A stretch of 64,000 nucleotides of DNA from Candidatus Omnitrophota bacterium (GCA_041653595.1 JBAZFB010000004.1:49930-113929), one strand, 5' to 3'; positions 51,022-59,856 are shown, counted from the first letter of the stretch. Program-made: numbers and translations. The notes: generated by a model from the sequence alone, not told the origin.

Positions 51022-53391
51022 ATGAAATTCCAGACCGACTATGGTTATTTCACCGATGACGGCAAGGAATATGTCATAACCAGGCCCGATACCCCGCGTC
51101 CGTGGGTTAACGTTATCTCCAACGGCTCGTATTCACTGGTGATATCCCAGACCGGTTCGGGTTTCTCGTGGTGGGAGAACTCGAATCTCGCCAGGCTGAC
51201 ACGGTGGGAACAGGACCTGGTAAAAGACGAGTGGGGAAAATACCTATATATAAAAGACAGGGATAGCGGGGACTTCTGGTCCTTGGGGTGGAAGCCGGTC
51301 TGCCGCGATTTCGACAGTTACGAATGCCGGCACGGCATAGGCTATACCATCCTTTCGAATAAATACAAGGGCATAGCCTCCTCAATGACCGTCTTTGTAC
51401 CGCGCGATGAGCCGGTCGAGATATGGAAGGTCACTTTAAAGAACGAATCCGGCGTCATAAGGCCGTTATCGCTTTTTTCGTATTTCGAATGGCTTCTAGG
51501 CAATAAGGACGATACTCACCGGGAGTTCCATAAGACCTTTATAGGCACTTCGTATGAAAAGGGCCTCCACGCCCTTTACGGCGAAAAGAGGAAACAGCTG
51601 ATGCTGCCCGGTTCGATAATCAGCGAGTACCCGTGCACGGCATTCTTCGCCTCGTCGGTCGAGCCCGAGTTCTACGAAGGAGAGAAGGAGAATTTTATCG
51701 GGATGTACAGGACCCTCGCCGACCCGCTCGCGGTCGAGAAAGGCATTCTTACCAATACCACCGGCAGGTGGAATGACTCGATAGCCAGCCTCCATCTAAA
51801 CGTGAGCTTAAACCCCGGCGAGAGCAAGGATATCATCTTCATTCTCGGCCTCAGCCAGGGCAAGGCCAAAGACGCGAAGATAATAAAGAAATATTTTGAC
51901 GTCAATAACGTGAATGTCGCGCTAACCGAAGTCAAGAAATACTGGGGCGGCATGCTCTCCGGCCTTACGGTAAAGACGCCGGACGACGCGCTTAACCTGA
52001 TGACAAATACGTGGCTTAAATATCAGGCGATATCCGGCAGGATCTGGGCCCGCTGCGCCTACTACCAGTCGAGCGGCGCGTACGGTTTCAGGGACCAGCT
52101 TCAGGACAGCCAGATATTCCTTCCCTTGGACACTTCGCTCACGAAGAAACAGATACTTTTGCACGCGGCGCACCAGTTCAAGGACGGCACGGTATATCAC
52201 TGGTGGCACACGCTCGCCGAATGGGGCCCCAAGACGAACAAGGTAGACGACCTGCTCTGGCTCGTATTCGTGACCATAAGTTATATAGAAGAGACCGCGG
52301 ACTTCGGCATCCTGAAACAGAAGGTCAAATTCGTGGACGGCGGAAACGCGACCCTGCTTGAACATTGCGAACGCTCGATAAAGAAAGTCCTGTCGAGGTT
52401 CTCGAAACGCGGGCTTCCTCTCATCGGCGAGGGAGACTGGAACGACGGCATGAACTTCGTAGGCGTGAAATTTAAAGGCGAATCGATCTGGATGGCGCAT
52501 TTCTTCGCGGATATCCTGAAGAGGTGGTCGGAGGAAGTCCTCTCCGATAAGAAGGTAAACAGGAAGGCCGATGCGAAGAAATATGCCGGGAAATTCGAAG
52601 ACCTCAAGAAGGCGATCAACAAATACGCCTGGGACGGCGAATGGTACTGGCGCGCGACCTGCGACGACGGTTCTCTGGTGGGGAGCTCAAAATGCAAAGA
52701 AGGGAAGATCTTCCTTAACGCGCAGGCCTGGGCTGTCATCGCCGGCACAGGCACCGAAGAACGGATAAAGAAGGCCCTGGCTTCCTGCTCGAAATATATT
52801 TACAGGGACTACGGCGCCATACTCCTTTACCCCGCGTTCTCCGAGCCGAACCAGAAGATAGGTTATATCAGCCGCTACGCGGCCGGAGTGAGGGAGAACG
52901 GAGGGGTCTATACCCACGCCGCGACCTGGGCTGTCATCGCCGAATGTTTGCGCAAGGACGCGGATACCGCATACGACCTTTACAGCAAGATATGCCCTCC
53001 TAACAGGAGTAAAGATATCGACCATTACAAGGCTGAGCCGTATGTCACGCCGGGCAACACCGACGGCCCTGATTCCGTAAATTACGGGAGGGGAAGCTGG
53101 ACATGGTATACCGGTTCGGCGGCCTGGCTTTGCAGGGTCGCGACAAACTGGCTTCTCGGCGTCAGGCCGGTCCCCGAAGGGCTGCTTATAGACCCGTGCA
53201 TTCCCAAGGAATGGAACGGGTTCGATATGACGCGCAAGTTCAGGGGAGCCGTCTATAAGATCATCGTTTCCAACGCGGCGCACGTCTCGCACGGCGTAAA
53301 AGAGATAAAGCTGGACGGCAAAAAACTGGACAGCAATATCGTGCCGCCCCTCAAAGACAATAAGGTCCACCTGGTGGAAGTGACTCTTTAA
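51022..53391 (+). CDS. Glycoside hydrolase family 94 phosphorylase
   Basis: Inverting sugar phosphorylase of 789 residues, no signal peptide, so cytoplasmic. Seen: N-terminal beta-domain (about 1-270), helical barrel with GAYGFRDQLQDSQIF, DGTVYHWWHTLAEWGP, the catalytic aspartate region LIGEGDWNDGMN (about 470-481), and VYTHAATWAV later. GH94 members split cellobiose, laminaribiose, chitobiose or beta-1,2-oligoglucans with phosphate, releasing glucose 1-phosphate and saving ATP. Together with the periplasmic GH144-like enzyme and the transporter, an intracellular phosphorolytic route for imported oligosaccharides is suggested. Which disaccharide is split cannot be read here. Confidence 0.9.
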   Translation: MKFQTDYGYFTDDGKEYVITRPDTPRPWVNVISNGSYSLVISQTGSGFSWWENSNLARLTRWEQDLVKDEWGKYLYIKDRDSGDFWSLGWKPVCRDFDSYECRHGIGYTILSNKYKGIASSMTVFVPRDEPVEIWKVTLKNESGVIRPLSLFSYFEWLLGNKDDTHREFHKTFIGTSYEKGLHALYGEKRKQLMLPGSIISEYPCTAFFASSVEPEFYEGEKENFIGMYRTLADPLAVEKGILTNTTGRWNDSIASLHLNVSLNPGESKDIIFILGLSQGKAKDAKIIKKYFDVNNVNVALTEVKKYWGGMLSGLTVKTPDDALNLMTNTWLKYQAISGRIWARCAYYQSSGAYGFRDQLQDSQIFLPLDTSLTKKQILLHAAHQFKDGTVYHWWHTLAEWGPKTNKVDDLLWLVFVTISYIEETADFGILKQKVKFVDGGNATLLEHCERSIKKVLSRFSKRGLPLIGEGDWNDGMNFVGVKFKGESIWMAHFFADILKRWSEEVLSDKKVNRKADAKKYAGKFEDLKKAINKYAWDGEWYWRATCDDGSLVGSSKCKEGKIFLNAQAWAVIAGTGTEERIKKALASCSKYIYRDYGAILLYPAFSEPNQKIGYISRYAAGVRENGGVYTHAATWAVIAECLRKDADTAYDLYSKICPPNRSKDIDHYKAEPYVTPGNTDGPDSVNYGRGSWTWYTGSAAWLCRVATNWLLGVRPVPEGLLIDPCIPKEWNGFDMTRKFRGAVYKIIVSNAAHVSHGVKEIKLDGKKLDSNIVPPLKDNKVHLVEVTL

Positions 53392-53401
53392 GAGAGAGTT
53401 A

Positions 53402-54799
53402 ATGAAAAAACTTGTTGTTTTCCTGTTCGCCACGTTTTTAGCCTTCCAATCGGCCGGTTGCGCCGACAAAGAACAAAATTCCGACACGGTAAAAGTGACT
53501 TATTGGGAAAAGTGGTCCGGCTTTGAGGCGGACGCGATGCAGGCGGTCATCGACCTTTTTAATTCAAGGAAATTCAGGAATAAAGACGGAAAGATGATCC
53601 GGGTGGAGATGAGCGCGGTAAGCGAGATCGACAGGCGATTGCTTACCGCCGTGGCCGGAGGCAACCCGCCTGATGTCGCCGGGGTCTGGACCTGGATCGT
53701 CACTACTTACGCCGAAAAAGGGGCGCTCCTTCCTATAGATGATCATTTGCGCGAGGCCGCTATAACAGAGGATCGTTACATTCCTGTCTTCTGGGAGATT
53801 TGCAGGTACAAGGGAAAGATGTGGGGCCTCCCGTCTACTCCGGCTTCAGTCGCGCTGCACTGGAACAAAAGGCTTTTCAGGGAAGCCGGCCTGGACCCAA
53901 ACGTACCTCCCTCATCGATCCAGGAATTCGACGAGATGGCGGAGAAGCTTACACTCATCAAGCTGCCGGGCCAGGATAAAGCCGTATCATTTTATGAGTT
54001 AAAGACCAGGACGAATTATAAGAATCTTCTCGGTCAGGGTATGATTATACAAATGGGTTTCCTGCCATCCGAGCCCGGATGGTGGCCATGGTCGTGGGGC
54101 TATTGGTTCGGGGGGAAGCTGTGGGACGGCAAGGAGAAGGTTACCGCGGACGGGCCGGGGAATGTCAAGGCCTACGAATGGATAAGGTCCTATTCCGAGA
54201 AATACGGCGTAGAAAACATAAAGAGATTTTCAAGCAGCTTCGGCGCATTCTCTTCACCTCAGAACGCCTTCCTTTCTTCAAAAGTCGCGATGGTGAGGGA
54301 GGGAGTATGGATGTATAATTTTATCGACAAATATGCGACAGGGATGGATTGGGCTGCGGCGCCGTTCCCCTCGGATGGAGGAAAGCTGAAAGACGTCACT
54401 TATGCCGAAGCCGACATCCTCGTTATACCGAGGGGCGCGAGGCATCCGGACGAAGCGTTTAAATTTATAAGTTTTGTAAATACGCAGGAGGCGATGGAAT
54501 TGCTGTGCGAGGGGCAGAGGAAATTTACGCCGCTTAAAAATGTAAGCGAAGATTTCTACGCCAGGCATAAAAACCCGTATATACGCGTCTTCAGGGCGTT
54601 GGCCGAAAGCCCGAACGCGTTCATTACCCCGAAGATGGTCATATGGCAGGAGTATCTGCGCGAGCTGAATTTTGCGTATGAGATGACAAGGGACCTGAAG
54701 GCCGAGCCGAAGAAGATCCTTTCGGACGTCAATAAAACAATGCAGAAAAGGCTGGAGAGGGAGCTGGAGATGTCAAAGAGGTCAGGGGAGAAGAGATGA
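53402..54799 (+). CDS. ABC-type sugar-binding lipoprotein (solute-binding protein 2)
   Basis: Second extracytoplasmic binding protein, 465 residues. Seen: lipobox SAGC with Cys20, KVTYWEKWSGFEADAMQAVI at the start of the mature part, VAGGNPPDVAGVW, and WGLPSTPASVALHWNKRLFR typical of family 1. It is only distantly similar to the first protein (for example WEKWS against WGSPE), so it is not a recent duplicate. It overlaps the first permease gene by four bases, so it is the more direct partner of the permeases. Substrate unknown. Confidence 0.87.
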   Translation: MKKLVVFLFATFLAFQSAGCADKEQNSDTVKVTYWEKWSGFEADAMQAVIDLFNSRKFRNKDGKMIRVEMSAVSEIDRRLLTAVAGGNPPDVAGVWTWIVTTYAEKGALLPIDDHLREAAITEDRYIPVFWEICRYKGKMWGLPSTPASVALHWNKRLFREAGLDPNVPPSSIQEFDEMAEKLTLIKLPGQDKAVSFYELKTRTNYKNLLGQGMIIQMGFLPSEPGWWPWSWGYWFGGKLWDGKEKVTADGPGNVKAYEWIRSYSEKYGVENIKRFSSSFGAFSSPQNAFLSSKVAMVREGVWMYNFIDKYATGMDWAAAPFPSDGGKLKDVTYAEADILVIPRGARHPDEAFKFISFVNTQEAMELLCEGQRKFTPLKNVSEDFYARHKNPYIRVFRALAESPNAFITPKMVIWQEYLRELNFAYEMTRDLKAEPKKILSDVNKTMQKRLERELEMSKRSGEKR

Positions 54800-55680
54800 C
54801 CAAAGAAGAAAAAAGGGAATTCATAAAAGGCATTCTTTTTACCTCCCCCTGGCTTATCGGCTTCTCGATATTTGTCATATATCCGGTCGTAGCGTCCTTT
54901 TGCTACAGTTTTTGTTATTATTCGGTGATCCAGCCTCCGCGCTTCATCGGCCTGCTCAATTATAAGGACCTTTTGACCGATCCGATATTCTGGAAATCCC
55001 TGTGGAACACATTTTATTTTGTCATATTCATGATACCGCTCGGTTTTGTGGCATCGCTTTCATTGGCGATGCTGCTCAACACGAAAGTAAGGGGGATGGC
55101 TTTTTACAGGATGATATTCTTTGTGCCGTCGCTCGTCCCTATGGTCGCCGGTTCGATACTCTGGATGTGGATATTTAACGGCGAGTACGGGCTCCTTAAT
55201 AATTTCCTGATAAAGATGGGGATCCCGAACCCCCCGAACTGGCTTATGGACGTGAACTTCGCTAAACCGGCCATCATAATCATGAGCCTCTGGGGGCTCG
55301 GCCAGACGATAGTCATCTATCTTGCCGGCCTGCAGGACGTGCCGGTCGCGCTTATCGAGGCGGCAGACCTCGACGGGGCGAATTGGTTCGATAAACTTTG
55401 GAATATAACGATACCGATGATATCGCCCGTTATATATTTTAACGTGATAATGGCCATCATAGGGGGTTTCCAGATATTTTCCCAGGCTTATATAATGACA
55501 GGCGGAGGGCCGCAGCGTTCGACGACTTTTTACGCGCTATACCTTTATCAGACGGCCTTCGAGGATCTTCGCATGGGTTACGCGAGCGCGATGGCATGGA
55601 TATTGTTCGTTGTGATACTTATATTGACGATGCTCGTTCAGCGCATCTCCAAAGAGAGCGTCTATTACCACGGAGGTTGA
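54796..55680 (+). CDS. Carbohydrate ABC transporter permease, MalF/UgpA type
   Basis: Inner-membrane permease of 294 residues with six helices. Seen: SPWLIGFSIFVIYPVVASF start, central GLGQTIVIYLAGLQDVPVAL and the EAA loop LIEAADLDGANWFDKLW, which docks the ATPase. It overlaps the second binding protein and lies five bases from the next permease. The two permeases form the heterodimeric pore. An ATPase such as MsmK/UgpC must come from elsewhere in the genome, as many carbohydrate transporters share one. Confidence 0.92.
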   Translation: MTKEEKREFIKGILFTSPWLIGFSIFVIYPVVASFCYSFCYYSVIQPPRFIGLLNYKDLLTDPIFWKSLWNTFYFVIFMIPLGFVASLSLAMLLNTKVRGMAFYRMIFFVPSLVPMVAGSILWMWIFNGEYGLLNNFLIKMGIPNPPNWLMDVNFAKPAIIIMSLWGLGQTIVIYLAGLQDVPVALIEAADLDGANWFDKLWNITIPMISPVIYFNVIMAIIGGFQIFSQAYIMTGGGPQRSTTFYALYLYQTAFEDLRMGYASAMAWILFVVILILTMLVQRISKESVYYHGG

Positions 55681-55684
55681 CGGC

Positions 55685-56836
55685 ATGCCCCAAGGTAAAG
55701 GCATAAAGTTCATTACGTACCTGGCTTTGACCGCCTGCTCGGTCGTTTTCGCGCTTCCTTTTGCGTGGGTCATGGTCACGTCCCTCAAGCCGGTAGAGCA
55801 GACGATGACTATGCCGCCCACCTGGATACCCAAAACCTATTATATAGAGAGCGCCGGAAAAAAGCTTGAAGTAAAAAAGGGTATTGTAACGCATGAGGCC
55901 GGCGCGATCTTAACCGTAAAAGAGGGGCCGAGGGAAGGGGAGCGTTTATTCGTTCCTAACTCACAGTTAAAAGACGGCAAAGCCCTCCTTCAGGTCCAGA
56001 TAGCCGACAAGGTCGTCCAGGGTTATTATCCCGTCGATATCGAAAAGGAAGTGCAGCCCGGATGGATACAGGTCATAGAAAAACTGCCGGCGCAATACGA
56101 AAAGACCGAACCATACTGGACTTTCGTCCCGCCGGAGAAGATAATCGAGAAGGTAAAATTTTGGCTAAGGAATTACCTCGATGTTTTTGTTAAGATCCCG
56201 TTCCTGAACTATGCGAAGAACACGCTTATAGTGTGCATATTAGGCGTGATAGGGACGACGTTTACCAGCGCCCTTGTCGCTTACGGCTTCGCCAGGATAC
56301 GCTGGAAAGGAAGGGATTTTATATTCATGCTCACGCTTTCATCGATGATGATACCTTTTGCCGTTTTAATGGTCCCCCTTTACGGCGTATTCAAGGCATT
56401 CGGGTGGATAGGCACTTTGCAGCCGCTTTGGTTCCCGTATGTATTCGGCACAGCGTTCAATATATTCCTGCTGAAACAATTTTTCATGACGATACCGCGC
56501 GACCTTACCGATGCCGCGAGGGTGGACGGGTGTAACGAATTTGAGATCTTCTGGCGCATAATACTTCCGCTCTCGAAGCCCGCCCTGACGGTCGTGGCCC
56601 TGTTCCATTTCCTTTATGCCTGGAACGACTTTATGGGGCCGTTGATATTCCTCACCAACAAGGATACATATACGCTCTCCCTGGGGTTGCAGGTATTCCA
56701 GAGCCAGCATGGCGGGACGGAATGGCACTTGCTGATGGCCGCCTCGGCGATGGTCATATTGCCCATATTGGTCATGTTCTTCTTCGCGCAGAAGACATTC
56801 ATACAGGGAGTGGCTCTGACGGGGCTGAAGGAATAA
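55685..56836 (+). CDS. Carbohydrate ABC transporter permease, MalG type, with large extracytoplasmic insertion
   Basis: Partner permease of 383 residues, about 100 longer than usual. Helix 1 at about 8-35 (KFITYLALTACSVVFALPFA), then an unusual soluble insert at about 45-155 rich in Lys, Glu, Pro and strands (for example LTVKEGPREGERLFV), then five more helices and the EAA loop IPRDLTDAARVDGCNEFEIF. The insert lies between helix 1 and helix 2, hence on the periplasmic face. It could form a docking surface for one of the two binding proteins. Core residues are intact, so it should be functional. It is followed by a hairpin and a new promoter. Confidence 0.9.
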   Translation: MPQGKGIKFITYLALTACSVVFALPFAWVMVTSLKPVEQTMTMPPTWIPKTYYIESAGKKLEVKKGIVTHEAGAILTVKEGPREGERLFVPNSQLKDGKALLQVQIADKVVQGYYPVDIEKEVQPGWIQVIEKLPAQYEKTEPYWTFVPPEKIIEKVKFWLRNYLDVFVKIPFLNYAKNTLIVCILGVIGTTFTSALVAYGFARIRWKGRDFIFMLTLSSMMIPFAVLMVPLYGVFKAFGWIGTLQPLWFPYVFGTAFNIFLLKQFFMTIPRDLTDAARVDGCNEFEIFWRIILPLSKPALTVVALFHFLYAWNDFMGPLIFLTNKDTYTLSLGLQVFQSQHGGTEWHLLMAASAMVILPILVMFFFAQKTFIQGVALTGLKE

Positions 56837-56853
56837 GGAAGCCGTATTTAGGC

Positions 56854-56882
56854 TTGAAATGGGCGTATGGTTAGTGTAGAAT
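56854..56882 (+). promoter_or_regulatory. Sigma70-type promoter for the CBM11-like secreted protein
   Basis: TTGAAA (56854-56859), 17-base spacer, TAGAAT (56877-56882); both boxes match five of six consensus bases. A short AAGCC/GGCTT hairpin just precedes it. The transcript runs into an AAAGGAGGAGG ribosome-binding site before 56917. Confidence 0.65.
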
Positions 56883-56916
56883 CTAACGGTATAAGAAAGG
56901 AAAGGAGGAGGTTCAG

Positions 56917-57498
56917 ATGAAGAAGGTGTATTTAGCGTTAACCGCGATGGCGATAGTGTTGCTTTTTGCGGGGCAGGCCTTCGCTGCAACTCTCGTCATA
57001 GCCGATTTTGATTCTGGGACCAAGCCAAACAACATAGGCGGCGATTTCGGCGCCTGGAACAAGGACGAGGCCGACGCGACCCAGGGCTGCAAGATGGACT
57101 TCGATGGGAGCGTCATGCACGGCACCAAGGGTTTCTCCGTCCGCCTGGATTACGATGTCGATTCGCCGAACCCGGCCTACAACGGCTTCTGGATGAAGCT
57201 CCAGGACACCGATGTCTCCAAGTATGACAAGCTCAGTTTCTGGATCAAGGGCGATGAGACAGCCGGTTTCTCCCCCAAGGTAAAGCTTGAGGTCAAGAAT
57301 TCCAAGGGAGAGGTAGGTAAATACCTGATCACCAACGTCACAAAGGACTGGCAGGAGATAGTAGTTCCGCTTAACAAGTTAGCGGGCCTGACGGACCTTA
57401 CCTCCATGACCGAGTTCGTCATCGTATTCGACGATATGACCTGCGCAGCGAAGAAGCAGGGGACGATCTATATAGACGATATAGCGTTCGTCAAGTAA
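56917..57498 (+). CDS. Secreted CBM11-like carbohydrate-binding protein
   Basis: Secreted protein of 193 residues: signal peptide (about 1-24, AGQAFA then ATLV), then one CBM11/CIA30-like domain. It is very similar to the domain of the 43406 lipoprotein, with shared stretches such as PNN-GGDFGAWNKD and LDYDVDSPNPA-NGFWMK, but has no lipid anchor and no linker. The locus thus begins and ends with copies of the same binding module, and the 46510 enzyme has a third, more distant one. It has its own strong promoter and ribosome-binding site, so it may be made in excess as a free periplasmic or secreted sugar-capturing protein. Confidence 0.78.
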   Translation: MKKVYLALTAMAIVLLFAGQAFAATLVIADFDSGTKPNNIGGDFGAWNKDEADATQGCKMDFDGSVMHGTKGFSVRLDYDVDSPNPAYNGFWMKLQDTDVSKYDKLSFWIKGDETAGFSPKVKLEVKNSKGEVGKYLITNVTKDWQEIVVPLNKLAGLTDLTSMTEFVIVFDDMTCAAKKQGTIYIDDIAFVK

Positions 57499-57509
57499 GA
57501 CATGAAGTA

Positions 57510-58523
57510 ATGGGGCTCCTTGTCGGGTTGACATTTGATATTAAGTCCCGCAAAGTCCCCAAAGGTTCTCCGAGCGATCTATGGGCCGAACACGACAGCG
57601 AAGAGACTATCTCCGCTGTCGTGGAGGCCCTTAATTCGGGCGGTAACAAGGCGATACGCATAGGTTCATCCAAGCGCCTCCTCTCCGGATTATCCTCCCT
57701 GAAATTCGACATAATCTTTAATATAGCCGAGGGTATCTCCGGGAGGAACCGCGAATCCGAAGTCCCGGTGCTCCTCGACATCGCCGGCATACCTTACGCA
57801 GGTTCCGACGCGCTCACGCTTTCCGTCTCTCTCGATAAGGTAATCTCAAAAAAAATATTCATGTATCACGGGATCCCGACGCCGGCATATTTCGAATGCG
57901 TTAAAGGCGGCAGGGCCGCCGTGCCCAAAGGATTAAAGTTCCCGTTTATAGTAAAGCCTCGATACGAGGGCTCGGCCAAGGGGATAGGCCCCGGTTCGGT
58001 GGTCCGGAATATATCATCTCTCGAGAAGCAAACGGATGAAATAATCAGGAAATACGGGCAGCCGGCCCTGGTCGAGGAATTTATCGACGGATGGGAGTTT
58101 ACCGTCGGGATAATAGGGAACCGGGATCCCGTCGTCCTTCCGGTCGTGCAGCGCCACGTGGAGATCGAAACCGGATTGAGCAGCCATATTTTCGATAAGA
58201 CCTGCGCAGACAAGCAGGATAGTTCATTCATGGATAAGCGGGAACTAAAATACAGGGATATTATGGGTATAGACGCGGGACTCGAGGAGAGGATAAAGAG
58301 ATTTGCGCTTAAGGCCTTCAATGGGCTGGAGTGCAGGGATTTCGCCAGGATAGATTTCCGCGTTGACCGGAAAAAGCAGGTTTATATGCTCGAGATCAAC
58401 CCGCTCCCGTCCCTGGCGCGGGACGACTATTTTTCCATGGTCGCGGAACTTATGGGCATCACTTATGAGAGGATGATAAACATGATGTTCGCGGCCGCTT
58501 TGGACAGGTGCGGACTGCGATGA
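57510..58523 (+). CDS. ATP-grasp ligase of the D-alanine-D-alanine ligase family
   Basis: Protein of 337 residues with D-Ala-D-Ala ligase-type ATP-grasp architecture. Seen: N-terminal domain with KFDIIFNIAEGISGRNRESEVP, GIPYAGSDALTLSVSLDK, KPRYEGSAKGI, LVEEFIDGWEFTV and ARIDFRVDRKKQVYMLEINP, the last with Mg-binding residues. True Ddl enzymes have a similar set, but the start GLLVGLTFDIKSRKVPKGSP differs from classical Ddl, so an amino-acid ligase or an unusual Ddl is possible. It overlaps a methyltransferase by four bases; together they may modify a small peptide or amino acid (inference). Confidence 0.8.
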   Translation: MGLLVGLTFDIKSRKVPKGSPSDLWAEHDSEETISAVVEALNSGGNKAIRIGSSKRLLSGLSSLKFDIIFNIAEGISGRNRESEVPVLLDIAGIPYAGSDALTLSVSLDKVISKKIFMYHGIPTPAYFECVKGGRAAVPKGLKFPFIVKPRYEGSAKGIGPGSVVRNISSLEKQTDEIIRKYGQPALVEEFIDGWEFTVGIIGNRDPVVLPVVQRHVEIETGLSSHIFDKTCADKQDSSFMDKRELKYRDIMGIDAGLEERIKRFALKAFNGLECRDFARIDFRVDRKKQVYMLEINPLPSLARDDYFSMVAELMGITYERMINMMFAAALDRCGLR

Positions 58524-59296
58524 AAGACGCGTATTCGCATCCGGGCTTCTGCGACGTCGCCTACGACTGGGACAGGAGGCCGGAATGCGATTTCATAGAG
58601 CGGTGCATAGAGAAATATTCGGGCGCGAAGGGCCGTTCCGTGCTTGATATAGCCTGCGGGACCGGGATACATCTTATGGAATTCGCGCGGCGCGGGTACG
58701 AAGCGGCGGGTATAGACGGGAGAAAAGAAATGGTCGATTTTGTCCTGAAGAAAGCCGCGGCCGAAGGCCTCGACGTAAAATGCGCACAGACGGACATGAA
58801 GGGATTTGATACGGGCCGCAAGTTCGGATGCGCGATCTGCATGCTCGATTCGTTCCGGTACCTGCTGACCGACGAAGACATACTGCGCCACCTAAGGTCC
58901 GTCGCCGCTTCGCTTGAGGACGGCGGGCTTTATATCATAGACCTCTGGATGCCGGAGGATGACCGTATCGGTGGATGGGAGGACCTTTGCTGGACCCAGG
59001 AGCGCGGTAATATCCGCGTAGACGCGAGATATGTCCAGCACGGGGAGACTTTTAACCCGGAGGAGAAGACCTTTGATGACGAGCTTATATTTAAAGTGAC
59101 CGGCCCCTCGGTCAATTCTACCGTGACCTCGAGGGCCAAGACCAGGGCACTGCTCTTCGCCGAGTTCAGGGAGCTCGCAGGGAAGGGCGGATCATTTGAA
59201 TTGAAGGAAAAATTTTATAATTTTGACTTTAAATCTAAAGAAGGCTATAATATTAAATCATTAAGGACAAACCTGGTCCTCAAAAAACGGAGGTAA
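58520..59296 (+). CDS. Class I SAM-dependent methyltransferase
   Basis: Cytoplasmic Rossmann-fold methyltransferase of 258 residues. Seen: SAM motif VLDIACGTGIHLMEFARRGY (about 41-60), YEAAGIDGRKEMVDFV, CAICMLDSFRYLL and a C-terminal beta part (about 165-250). I take ATG 58520, inside the stop of the preceding ligase gene (ATGA); GTG 58508 is the longer alternative. The substrate cannot be seen; the coupling with an ATP-grasp ligase suggests a shared small-molecule product. Confidence 0.82.
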   Translation: MKDAYSHPGFCDVAYDWDRRPECDFIERCIEKYSGAKGRSVLDIACGTGIHLMEFARRGYEAAGIDGRKEMVDFVLKKAAAEGLDVKCAQTDMKGFDTGRKFGCAICMLDSFRYLLTDEDILRHLRSVAASLEDGGLYIIDLWMPEDDRIGGWEDLCWTQERGNIRVDARYVQHGETFNPEEKTFDDELIFKVTGPSVNSTVTSRAKTRALLFAEFRELAGKGGSFELKEKFYNFDFKSKEGYNIKSLRTNLVLKKRR

Positions 59297-59300
59297 GGAG

Positions 59301-59642
59301 ATGCCAAAGAGACTTTTAAGGTGTTTTGTTTTCGCTGTTTTATCCGCTGTTTTAGTCTGTCTTACCGGTTGCGCGGGCATAGAACCTCCGTCCCCCAAAC
59401 AGATAATCGAACACCCGTTCGGCACCTCTATGCTAAGGGCCGGCCTTACTAAAGACCAGGTCCTTGCGCAGTGGGGAGAACCGGACTTGAAGGAATTCGA
59501 CAATACCGGCAAATGGGGCAACGCGAAGGAGAGATGGACATATTACGGGAGGATGAGCGGCCTGCCGGTGGATGAGGGCTATCTTACAAAGACGCAGTAT
59601 CTCTATTTTGACGGGAAGAACCTGGCCAGATATAATGAATGA
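59301..59642 (+). CDS. Small BamE/SmpA-like lipoprotein
   Basis: Lipoprotein of 113 residues: lipobox LTGC with Cys24 and a mature part containing RAGLTKDQVLAQWGEPD, the SmpA/OmlA (BamE) motif of short alpha-alpha-beta lipoproteins. The GEP turn and the following RWTYYGR strand fit. BamE helps BamA in the outer membrane, but the motif also occurs in unrelated lipoproteins, so a role here is not certain. It starts four bases after the methyltransferase stop, with a strong AACGGAGGTAAGGAG site, and overlaps the Cys-rich gene. Confidence 0.75.
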   Translation: MPKRLLRCFVFAVLSAVLVCLTGCAGIEPPSPKQIIEHPFGTSMLRAGLTKDQVLAQWGEPDLKEFDNTGKWGNAKERWTYYGRMSGLPVDEGYLTKTQYLYFDGKNLARYNE

Positions 59643-59820
59643 CGGGACGAAGAAGTTCGATTGCTGCGTCCAGTGCAAGATCTTCTGGGATTGCAGGACC
59701 CGCCTGGATAGCCTGGCGAGGGGAGCGAAGAGCTATTGCTGTTCCTCCTGCGGCAACTTCGAATTGTGCAAGATAGTGAATGAAAAGATAAAAGGGGAAT
59801 TTCAATCCCCGGCATTATAA
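59635..59820 (+). CDS. Small cysteine-rich protein
   Basis: Protein of 61 residues I cannot assign to a family. It carries eight cysteines in paired clusters: CCVQC near residues 10-14, then IFWDC, SYCCSSC and FELC, spaced like a double zinc or iron-sulfur binding fold. Start is ATG 59635, which overlaps the upstream stop; an in-frame ATG at 59572 lies in the BamE-like gene. It is the last plus-strand gene before the convergent operon. It could be a metal-binding accessory of the preceding enzymes or an unrelated zinc protein. Confidence 0.6.
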   Translation: MNDGTKKFDCCVQCKIFWDCRTRLDSLARGAKSYCCSSCGNFELCKIVNEKIKGEFQSPAL

Positions 59821-59842
59821 AAAGGAACGCTTCTTCGCTTAG

Positions 59843-59856
59843 CGGGGCCGTCCCCG
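59843..59856. terminator. GC-rich hairpin between convergent genes
   Basis: CGGGG (59843-59847), loop CCGT, CCCCG (59852-59856), between the plus-strand Cys-rich gene and the minus-strand operon end. A T-rich stretch (TCTATTTCTTA) follows on the plus strand. Possibly bidirectional terminator. Confidence 0.45.

Noticed and set aside
51022..53391. Calling the GH94 enzyme a cellobiose phosphorylase
   Set aside because: GH94 family membership is clear, but the residues deciding between cellobiose, laminaribiose, chitobiose and beta-1,2-glucans cannot be judged without an alignment.
59572..59634. Start at ATG 59572 for the Cys-rich protein
   Set aside because: It is inside the BamE-like gene and adds a basic stretch without cysteine; ATG 59635 at the gene junction is more natural.
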